From contig NC_135176.1 in assembly GCF_041146795.1 (NCBI RefSeq), forward strand, positions 18,363,786 through 18,427,785: a DNA stretch of 64,000 nt, given 5' to 3'. Every line of letters begins with the position of its first letter. Within the stretch, counting starts at the first letter, position 1. Shown in pieces: positions 32,678-42,139 of this stretch. Both the position numbers and the translations under genes were made by a program. The notes beneath the pieces were generated by a model. It had not been told where the DNA came from. It worked only from the letters and a program-made list of their open reading frames with translations, and did no database searches. The DNA is from Maylandia zebra. Lineage: Eukaryota > Chordata > Actinopteri > Cichliformes > Cichlidae.

Positions 32678-35600
32678 GAATCAGAATCAGAAAGGGTTTA
32701 TTGCCAAATGTTGAGCAGGTTTACAACATTAGGAAATTGCTGCAGTACTTAGTGCAAAACATACTGTCAGATAACGCTTAAATAAACATTAAAAATAAAA
32801 ATTAAAAGTGCTAAGTAGATAGATATATACATGAGTGCAGGTGGTGATCAGTGCCAAACACGGAATGATGCAGTAAACACAGTGTAGGGTCATGTGTTAG
32901 TGGTGGGAACAGTCATATGGTTATTGTTCATGGGTCCAACAGCAGAGGGGAAGAAACTGTTCTTATGGCGAGAGGTTCTAGTGTGAATGGATCGGAGCCT
33001 CCTGCCTGAAGGGAGCAGGTCAAACAGACTGTGTCCAGGGTGAGAAGGGTCAGCTGTGATCCGAGCTGCACGCCCCAGTGTCCTGGAGGTGTATAGGTCC
33101 TGCAGAGATGGGAGTCTGCAGCCAATCACCTTCTCAGAAGAGCGCACAACACGCTGCAGTCTCTGTTTGTCCCTGATAGTTGCTCCAGCGTACCACACGG
33201 TGATGGAGGAGGTGAGGATGGACTCGATGATTGCAGTGTAGAATTGCATCATCGTCCGTGTTGGCAGGTTGAATTTCTTCAGCTGCCTCAGGAAGTACAT
33301 CCTCTGCTGGGCTTTCTTGATGACAGAGGTGATGGTGGGCTCCCACTTCAGGTCCTGGATGATGGTGGTACCCAGGAAGCGGAATGAATCCACAGAGGTG
33401 ATGAGGGTGTCAGTTAGGATGATGGGAGGGAGTGGGGCTGTGTGCTTCCTGAAGTCCACAATAATCTCCACTGTCTTCTGGGCATTCAGCACCAGGTTGT
33501 TGTGGCTGCACCAGGACACCAGACGTTCAACCTCCCTCCTGTAGGCATACTCATCCCCGTCCGAGATGAGTCCAATAACGGTGGTGTCATCTGCAAACTT
33601 GATTAGCTTGACAGACTGGTGGGTGGAGGTGCAGCAGTTAGTATACAGGGAGAAGAGCAGAGGAGAAAGAACACAGCCCTGAGGGGAGCCGGTGCTGATG
33701 GTCTGGGAGTCCGAGACCTTCTTTCCCAGTCTCACATGCTGCTTCCTGTCCGTCAGGAAGTCAGTGATCCACCGGCAGATGGGATCAGGCACATTCATCT
33801 GGGAAAGCTTGCCTTGGAGATGGTCTGGAAGGATGGTGTTGAAGGCAGAGCTGAAGTCCACAAACAGGATCCTGGCGTAGGTTCCTGGGGAGTCCAGATG
33901 CTGCAGGATGAAGTGTAGAGCCATGTTGATTGCATCGTCTACAGACCTGTTGGCTCTGTATGCAAACTGCAGGAGGTCCAGGAGGGGGGCTGTGAGGGTC
34001 TTGAGGTAGGAGAGAACCAGGCGCTCAAATGACTTCATGACCACAGATGTCAGAGCCACAGGTCTATAGTCATTTAGTCCAGTGATCCTTGGTTTCTTGG
34101 GGACAAGGATTATGGTAGAGGACTTGAAGCAGGCAGGCACATGACATGCCTGCAGTGAGGAGTTGAAAATGCCAGAAAACACTGGGGCCAGCTCGTTTGC
34201 ACAGTGTCTGAGGGTGGCAGGAGACACACTGTCTAGGCCAGGAGCTTTTCGAGCATTCAGACTCTTAAACTGCTTCCTCACATCTGCTTCATGAATATGA
34301 AGAGTTGTGGTGGGAGGAGGTGGTGTGAAATCCTCTTTGGTGTGGGGTGTGGAGGGGGGTGTTGTAGGTGAAGTGTTTGATGGTGGTGATGGCTCTATGG
34401 AGGGGGGAGAGGTGGGGGAATGAGTGTCCAAAGTGTCTCTATTGTTGGGGCTGTTGGAGGTGTGAAGGCTGCTTGATGGCTTGTTAAAACGGCAGTAACA
34501 GTCGTTAAGGGTGTTGGCTAAGAGCAAGTCATCAGTGGAGTGGGGGGTTTTAGGCTTGTAGTTGGTGATATTCCTAAAACTTTTCCACACAGAGGCTGAG
34601 TCATTCTCTGAGATCTGCTGCTGCATCTTCTCAGAGTACTGATGTTTAGCAATGTCCACTTCTTTAGTGAACCTGTACTTGGCCTCTCTGTAGCAGTCCC
34701 TGTCTCCACTTCTGAACACCTTTCTCTTTTCCAGCCACAGCTTTTTGAGTTTAGCAGTAAACCAGGGTTTGTCATTGTTATAACTCACCCTGGTGCGTGA
34801 TGGCACAATGCTGTCCTCACAGAAGTGGATATAGGAGGTGACAGTGTCCGTAAACTCATCCAAGCTGTTAGAAGCATCCTTCATTGTGTCCCAGTCTGTA
34901 GTCTCCAAACACGTGCGAAGCTCCTCCACAGACTCGTTGCTCCACAGTTTTTTAGTCCTCACGACAGGTTTGGAGAGATTCAGCCTCTGTCTGTACGCGG
35001 GGATCAGGTGAATCATGACGTGGTCAGAAAGTCCGAGTGAAGCACGGGGCACTGCGCTAGGCCACGCTGATCGTGCTGTAACAGTGGTCCAATATCCTCT
35101 CCTCTCTGGTTGGGCATTTAATATACTGCTTGTATTTGGGAAGCTCTTGGCTCAGATTGGCTTTGTTAAAGTCCCCAAGAGCAATAATGAGAGAGTCTGG
35201 GAATGCCCACTCTATGTGCAGTATCTGCCCCGCGAGGGCCCACTGAGCTGCCTGCACATCCGCATCTAGCGGGATGTAAACAGCGGCCAAGAGGAATGAA
35301 GCAAACTCCTGCGGAGAATAAAATGGTTTGCAGTGTATAAAAAGGTATTCCAGAGAGGAAGAGCAGTGCTGAGCAATCACTGTTACATCTGTGACACTAT
35401 TAATGTAGAAGCAGACGCCTCCACCTGCGGTCTTACCAGAGAGAGAGGCCTGCCGGTCCGTGCGCAGCAGATGAAAACCCTCCAACTTGAGCGGGCAGTC
35501 TGGGATGTCCTCACAGAGCCACGACTCCGTAAAACATAAGTCACAGGAGGAGGCAAAGTTTCTGTTCATACTTCTCATCAGGGCCAGCTCATCCATCTTG

Positions 35601-35930
35601 TTCCAGAGTGAGCGTTGGAAAGGAAGATCCCAGGAAGAGCAGTTCGCAGTCCGCGTCTCCTCAGATGCACGAGTGCGCCGGCTCGCTTTCCTCTCCTTCG
35701 GCGTCTCACTTTCCTGATCAAGGTCTGTAGTAAATCTGCCGCAGATGCGACAAATATTGGAATTAAATCCACAGGTGTTGTAGTCCTGTAGTTAAGAAGT
35801 TCTTCTCTGGTGTAAGAATATCCAGAGGAGTACCCAGACACACAAGTTATGCACAAAAACAAAACAGAAGTAACGCACTGAAGTACCAGGGCATCCATAC
35901 GCGGCGCCATCTTGGTTTCAAAGGCCTATT
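32678..35930 (-). mobile_element. Rex1-like non-LTR retrotransposon, near full length
   Basis: On the minus strand the element begins near 35930 with a ccaagatggcgccgcgt-type leader, contains endonuclease and reverse transcriptase, and ends in a gattct-repeat tail at 32678-32692. Length and order fit a jockey/CR1-superfamily LINE common in fish. The Rex1 assignment rests on the RT sequence as I remember it. Confidence 0.8.
32890..35910 (-). pseudogene. Rex1-like LINE ORF (endonuclease plus reverse transcriptase), frameshifted
   Basis: Three successive minus-strand frames form one protein. 35910-35578 is a hydrophobic N-terminus followed by an RRRRRGKRAG basic stretch. 35596-35057 is an AP-like endonuclease with FTESWL, LGDFNKANL and ERILDHCY. 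35052-32890 (720 codons, no stop) holds the RT, with NDYRPVALTS, the motif A aspartate in LFVDFSSAFNT, GSPQGCVLSPLLF and the catalytic FADDTTV. A C-terminal region with SHPGHSLFDLLPSGRR follows. Frameshifts near 35580 and 35055 break it. The long intact RT frame suggests a fairly young copy. Confidence 0.85.
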
Positions 35931-35934
35931 CATT

Positions 35935-36180
35935 CACTCTCACATTCACACACTGATGGAGGCAAGCTACAGTTATAGCCACAGCTGCCGTCCCAGAAGC
36001 AAGGCTTCCATATCGCACCATCGGCCCCTCTGGCTATTACCAGTAGGCGGTAGGTGAAGTGTCTTGCCAAAGGACAAAACGACCAAGACGAACAGAGCTG
36101 AGCAAACTGTCCGGCAACCTTCCGGTTACAAGATGAGCTTCCCAACCCCCTGAACCACGATTACCTCCATGGTTCAGAGA
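35935..36180 (-). mobile_element. tRNA-derived SINE
   Basis: On the minus strand the head carries gtaaccggaaggttgccgg and the body runs through cttggcaagacacttcacc to gcctccatcagtgtgtgaat. The body matches the SINE at 37036 in order. Confidence 0.65.
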
Positions 36181-36189
36181 AATATAATA

Positions 36190-36757
36190 CACTCCTTCCC
36201 GTACCACTGTGCTGGAGCATGATGTCGATATAGGGGACCACCCTCCAATCAAACAGCACGACTACGGGGTGAATCCCACTAAACATGCTCTTTTCCAGAC
36301 AGGAGTTTCTTATCTGCTGGAAAATGGTCTTGTTGTTCCTAGCTCTAGTGCATGGAGTTCCCCATGACTCCTAGTGCCTAAAGCGGATAAAACCCCGCCG
36401 TTTTGTATGGATTTTCTGAAGGTGAACAGCGGGACCAAACCTGACTCCTATTCTCTTCCCAGTATGGAAGATTGTGTCGATAGGGTTGGTTCGGCAAAGT
36501 TTGTTACTAAACTGAACTTGTTGAAGGGCTATTGGCAAGCTCCTCTAACAACACGTATTGCCGACATCTCTGTTGGCCCTGATTTTGCACATCCTTTCAA
36601 ATTAGAGGTAGATGCCAGTGCCAACGAAGCAGGTGCTTGGGTGCTAACAATGAAAGTCAAGGTCAAATGGTTAGCCAACCTAGGTATTCATGTCCCCCAA
36701 TGCCTGGTATATTGTTATGAAGTGAAGAAAATCCATAAAAATTCCTGGATAATATAG
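36190..36757 (+). pseudogene. Gypsy-type pol fragment (reverse transcriptase)
   Basis: A frame reading YLLENGLVVPSSSAWSSP, then KADKTPPFCMDFLKVN and FVTKLNLLKGYWQ, is the fingers/palm entry of a Ty3/gypsy reverse transcriptase. A stop interrupts it near 36370. It then jumps to PFKLEVDASANEAGAW, the start of the RNase H region, so the catalytic YxDD part is deleted. It is short and unaccompanied by LTRs, and differs from the sushi-like element at 53-58 kb. Confidence 0.8.
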
Positions 36758-36769
36758 CGTTCACTGATT

Positions 36770-37030
36770 TTCACATTTGGTATGACGTTGACTGTGACCC
36801 AGTTTTCATCACAATGAAATCAGCTCAAGCTTTTATTGGTATCTACCATTACACAAAATGAAATCTTGCTCCATGCTAGACTACTAACAAACAGACAGAA
36901 AAACAAATAAACGGAACCAATTAAATACTCCCTCCTTCCAGGGGAGAACTAACAACGCTGTCAATGTGCATATGACGTAAACAGCAATTTACAAGGTCCA
37001 GTCGGGGGCATTAAACTTAAGACAGAACAC
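36770..37030. other. Unrecognised intergenic stretch
   Basis: No coding frame; possibly remnant LTR sequence of the preceding gypsy fragment, but no ends were found. Confidence 0.25.
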
Positions 37031-37035
37031 CTGTA

Positions 37036-37336
37036 GGGTGGCTGTAGCTCAGGTGGCAGAGCAGGTCAGCCACTAATCAGAAGGTCGGTGGTTCGATCCC
37101 AGGCTGCACCCTGGCTGCATGCCAAACATCCTTGGGCAAGATACTAACCCCATGTTTGCCTACTGGTGGTGGTCAGAGGGCCCGGTGGCGCCTGTGTCCG
37201 GCAGCCTCCCCTCTGTCAGTGGCTACAATGTAGCTTGCCATCGCCAGTGTGTGAATGGGTGGATGACTGAATGTAGTGTAAAGCGCTTTGGGGTCCTATG
37301 GACTAGAAAAGCGCTATACAAATGCAGGCCATTTAC
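37036..37336 (+). mobile_element. tRNA-derived SINE with LINE-like tail
   Basis: A box gtagctcaggtggcagagc (37044-37062) and B box ggttcgatccc (37090-37100) are followed by a body ending aaagcgctttggggtcc and gcgctatacaaatgcaggcc, a 3' tail widely shared by fish SINEs. Confidence 0.85.
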
Positions 37337-37670
37337 CATTTACCTGGTGAACAACTGCAAGAAACATCTTACAACTGTGTTTGCCCGCAGCAAACACAGA
37401 TGTTCATCCATTTTTATCATGGTTCCCTTTGGCTTGTGGGATACCCAGGGACTTGTAGCTTCCCTGTATATTTGCCTTCTGGCAACTCCACCCTTTTAGT
37501 GTGCATCACCTTCCCTCTCTTTGCAACCATTTAGCCACTCTTTTCTTGTCCAAATGACATCCCAACATTTTCTCTGTAGATCCTGGTGAGATGGATGATA
37601 TCTTGCTCACTCCTGGCATACAACTCAATCTCATCCATGTCCAGGAAGTGGTTGATAGTCACTGAATCTA

Positions 37671-39024
37671 CACTCAACAAAAATATAAACGCAACACCTT
37701 TGTTACTGCTCCCATTCCCCATGGGATGGACGTAGAGACCTAAAATTCATTCCAGATACACAATATAACCATCCCTCCCAAACAGTGGTCACAAATCAGT
37801 CCAAATGTGTGGTAGTGGGCACATCTGCTATATTGAGATAATCCATCCCACCTCACAGGTGTGCCACATCAGGATGCTGATCTGACATCATGAGTAGTGC
37901 ACAGGTGTACCTCAGACTGCCCACAACAAAAGGCCACCCTGGAATGTGCAGTTTTTTGCACTATTGGGGGTCTGGGGACCCAGAACCGGTCAGTATCTGG
38001 TGTGACCACCATTTGCCTCATGCAGTGCAACACATCGTCGCATGGAGTCTATCAGATTGTCAATTATGGCCTGTGGAATGTTGGTCCACTCCACTTCAAT
38101 GGCTGTGCGAGGTTGTTGGATATTCGTGGGAACTGGTACACGCTGTCGTATACGCCGGTCAAGCACATCCCGAACATGCTCAATGGGTGACATGTCCGGT
38201 GAGTATGCTGGCCATGCAAGAACTGGGACATTCTCAGCTGCCATCTGCCCTGAACAATGTGAACCATGATTCATCCGTGAAGCGCACACCTCTCCAACGT
38301 GCCAGACGCCATCGAATGTGAGCATTTGCCCACACAAGTCTGTTACGGCAACGAGCTGGAGTCAGGTCAAGACCCCGATGAGGACGACGGGCATGCAGTT
38401 GAGCGTCCCTGAGACGGTTTCTGACAGTTTGTGCAGAAATTGTTTGGTTGTGCAAACCAATTGTTCCAGCAGCTGTCTGGGTGGCTGGTCTCAGACGATC
38501 TTGGAGGTGAACCTGCTGGATGTGGAGGTCCTGGGCTGGTGTGGTTACACGAGGTCTGCGGTTGTGAGGCCGGTTGGATGTGCTGCCATATTCTCTGAAA
38601 CGCCTGTGGAGACGGCTTATGGTTGAGAAATGAACATTCAATGCACGGGCGACAGATCTGGTTGACATTCCTGCTGTCAGCATGCCAATTGCACGCTCCC
38701 TCATTGCTTGTGGCATCTGTGGCATTTTGCTGTGAGACAAAACTGCACATTCCAGGGTGGCCTTTTGTTGTGGGCAGTCTGAGGTACACCTGTGCACTAC
38801 TCATGATGTCAGATCAGCATCCTGATGTGGCACACCTGTGAGGTGGGATGGATTATCTCAATATAGCAGATGTGCCCACTACCACACATTTGGACTGATT
38901 TTGTGACCACTGTTTGGGAGGGATGGTTATATTGTGTATCTGGAATGAATTTTAGGTCTCTACGTCCATCCCATGGGGAATGGGAGCAGTAACAAAGGTG
39001 TTGCGTTTATATTTTTGTTGAGTA
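37671..39024 (-). mobile_element. Tc1-like transposon with long inverted repeats
   Basis: Ends cactcaacaaaaatataaac (37671) and gtttatatttttgttgagta (to 39024) are the tips of about 260-bp inverted repeats. TA lies outside each (37669-37670, 39025-39026). Confidence 0.9.
37990..38797 (-). pseudogene. Tc1-like transposase with internal deletion
   Basis: The N-terminal half (38797-38234) has paired helix-turn-helix segments (MSTRSVARALNVHFSTISRL) and the first catalytic aspartate in VRFTDESWFTLF. The C-terminal half (38269-37990) resumes in another frame with LAWPAYSPDMSPIEH, containing the last acidic residue, and ends HEANGGHTRY. The middle, with the second catalytic Asp, is deleted between FRADG and QMAAENVPV. 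The copy is inactive but its terminal repeats are complete, so it could in principle be mobilised in trans. Confidence 0.85.
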
Positions 39025-39199
39025 TATCCATAAACACCCTTAGCAATGAGCGGGCTTTGGGGTTGATGCCTAATCAGAATAGCATAGGGACATATTGCGC
39101 ATGTTGGCATATTCCACATTTGATGGTGACTTGTGCAGTAGCCTTGGAGTTAGCCTCTAGTTTTGTCTTCTACAATCCCGTTTAGTTGTTGATGAATAT

Positions 39200-40400
39200 T
39201 ATCAATGCACATACTTAATCATATTTCTCCCATACTGGTTTCTCTTCATTGGCTCACATTACATCAAGAACTAAAATTCAAAATCTTTCTGATCACATAT
39301 AAGATCTTTAATAATCTTGTCACGGCCCAGCGGCACGAGATAACAGAGATGGACACAAGTGCAGAAACCAAACCGGAAGCGAGACTGTAAGTGAACAGAA
39401 GGCTTATTCCCCCCCCCCCCCCCACAGTTAAACACCAGCAAAACAACACGACGCCACCACACTAGAGGCGCGCAGAAAAACTAAGTTAACTAAGGGTGAC
39501 CTAGACAACTCTAGGGTGCAGCTGAACAACTGAGGCAGTGGAGAGGTGGAAACTGGGCTATGAAGTGGCCGGGGCACTGTAATGAGAGGAGAGCACAGTC
39601 AACGGGATCCAGCAGACAATCGGCGATCCTCCACAGTCAAACTGAGTTGCCTTACTTGGTTTCAGGTGAAGGGGACAGGTGGGGCGGAAGGCCCGGATGC
39701 GGTCGAGGCGTGGGGAGGCATTCAAGTGAGTGGCGGGCCAGTTGGCAACGTCGTACCAGCAGCAGGTGGCCCAGGTCCAGGAAGGCGGGGATGAGGGAGG
39801 CGAGACCTCCACTCCAGGAGCTACCTCTGAGGACAAGAAAAACAGGTAAGTCGTCACACGGGTTCTGGACAAAGCAATCACACTCCACTTGACTAACATG
39901 GGGATAGCAGATACTCAGACGATGAACGGTTGAGTGCGCAGGTCTTATATGCTGCCGGAATAATTGCCCACAGGTGGTCAGCCAGGGAGGAGCAACCAAT
40001 CTCTGCCTAAAGGAGGAGGAGCCGCTGTTGGAGACCTGCAGGTACCTACCCAGACCATGACAAATCTGAACCCATCTTATCTTAAAGGCCTCATGGTACC
40101 ATATCATAGAATGGGAGTGGGTGACCTTGACATCCACCCTTAAAAGGCCTGGGCTGCTGGGGGGTTCCTGAGATGCACTATTTCTTTTCCTCATCTTTTT
40201 TTGACTGACTGTTTATACACAACTTTGCATTTAATCATTGGTTATTATTAGTCTCTGGCTTGCTTCTACAGTCTGGTTTTGTCTATTGTTCCTCTGCTCA
40301 CCTCCAGCCAGTCGCAGCAGATGGCTGACCTTCCCTTCTGTCTGAGGATTTTTTCCTGTTAAAAGGGAGTTTTTCCTTCCCACTTCCCACTAATGGTGTA
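39200..40400 (+). mobile_element. L2-like LINE 3' fragment, interrupted by a solo LTR
   Basis: 39205-39317 matches the end of L2-like ORF2 (TGGTTTCTCTTCATTGGCTC region) as at 49280-49370. After the LTR, 40063-40400 continues with cccatcttatctt, then a 3' UTR with agtcgcagcagatggctgac and aaaagggagtttttccttcc. The same right part recurs at 58515-58850. Confidence 0.8.
39318..40062 (-). mobile_element. Solo gypsy LTR (sushi-like family)
   Basis: It is bounded by TGTCACGG and CCATGACA, with exact 5-bp repeats aatct at 39313-39317 and 40063-40067. It is the same LTR as 57930-58514 but keeps about 160-170 bp that the latter lacks (39640-39800). No internal region remains. Because the right flank is shared with 58515 onward, both LTRs derive from one insertion. 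Confidence 0.9.
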
Positions 40401-42139
40401 TCACTTCAGCCTAGTGAAAGAACTACTGCTTCGAAGATGCCTACCTGTTCATCAGAGGTTTCACGCTTGAGCTTGTTGGAGGCATTTGCTGTCTCTGCAC
40501 ATCTCACCGCCTGCAGAGACTGCTCCCCAACTGCAGCAATCGATACTGTCTCTCCACATTCCTCCACAAATGTGAATGAAATTGGTGTTCGCTCGCTCTG
40601 CGGTAGAGTATCACTTCCTGTTCCTGCTCAAACACAGTGGTGTTTCTGAGTAGCTTATTTGCTTAGCAATTTAATTAACAACTTTTAAATACATTCTTCT
40701 TTCATAGTATAATCTTCACGTGCTTTATCCGAAGCACACTTTCTGTGTACTCACTACCTAATTTATAGCCAAAGTATTCACTCACTGTCTCTGTACTGTT
40801 TCGCTAGCTTAGCTTAGCTCGTAGCCGACTCATTAGCACCATGGCTACTTCACCTGTCCCTCCTGCACTTTCTTGCTCATTGTGTCAGATGTTTAGTTAC
40901 TCCTCGGCCTCCTTTAGCAGTAATGATATCTGTAACAAATGTAGCATATTTGCAGCTCTAGAGGCCAGGATTACTCAATTGGAGACTCGGCTTCGCACCC
41001 TTCATTCACCCGTAGCTAGCCAGGCCCCTGTAGCTGGTGCAGCCGAAGATAGCGTAGGCCCCGCTAGCTATTCCCCGGCAGACCCCAAGCAGCTGGGGAA
41101 AGAGGGCGGCTGGGTGACGGTGAGGAGGAAGCATAGTCCTAAACAGAAGCCCCAGGTACACCACCAACCCGTTCATGTGTCTAACCGTTTTTCCCCACTC
41201 GGCGAGGGTCAAACTCTGGTAATTGGTGATTCTGTTCTCAGACATGTGAAGCTAGAGACACCGGCAACCATAGTCAATTGTCTTCCAGGGGCCAGAGCAG
41301 GCGACATTGAAGGAAATTTAAAACTGCTGGCTAAGGGTAAACGTAAATTCAGTAAAATTATAATTCACGTCGGCAGTAATGACACCCGCTTACGCCAATC
41401 GGAGGTCACTAAAATCAATATTGAATCGGTGTACTGTCATGATACGTTGTGTGGCAGGCAGGGGAAGGACCCAAGATGCAGGTTCACAGACACGGGGATA
41501 AACTCAAAAAACACAGCTTTATTGCTGGCCACGGGAAGCAATACAGAATAAACTAAAACTGGGAAAACTAAAGCATGAACTGTACAAGGAACCGAACCAC
41601 GGGGAGAATTACACACAACATGAGGGAGAACGCGACGCCGAACAGAGGGAGACTCAGACAGAAATACACAGAGGGTAAACGAGGAACGTGGGCACACACG
41701 GGGAACACAGGTGACACTGATAATCATAACGAGACAGGGCGGGGTGAACTGAACATGACATGTACAGGCACAGAGGTTCAGACAGGAGGAGAGAGAGCAC
41801 GGGGAAATACAGACATAACGGGCTGGGGAAACATGAAACAACCACAAAGGGAGACGAGGGCTCATAAATACATAGAGGGCACACAGGGGGGAGAGAGAGC
41901 ACGGGGAGAACTTAGACATAATGGGCAGGGGAAACATGGAATAGAACATAAGGAGAGACGAGGGCTCACAGATACACAGAGGGGCACACAGGGGGTAAAA
42001 GCCATGACGGGAAAACACTTAGGGAACAACACAACAGGGCAACTCAGAAAACATGGCCTAAATAAGGAACGAAATACAAAAATACAAGGAACTAAGAATA
42101 CTGGGCCCACATGGCCCAGGACCATGACATCACCCCCCC

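Larger units (their letters stand above)
37345..39180 (-). mobile_element. R4/Rex6-like LINE fragment, split by a Tc1-like element
   Basis: On the minus strand 39180-39027 matches the LINE at 11.9-12.0 kb (LEANSKATAQVTIKC-like, then GLNP). 37668-37345 continues with LDMDEIELYARSEQDI, VGMSFGQEK and the following YLGIP region. Between them sits the Tc1-like element 37671-39024. The YMDD motif reads DMDE and several stops occur, so this is an old copy. Confidence 0.8.

Noticed and set aside
41437-42018. Minus-strand frames inside the LTRs (Cys/Pro/Ser-rich)
   Set aside because: Identical in both LTRs, low complexity, with no domain and no start context; LTR sequence rather than genes.
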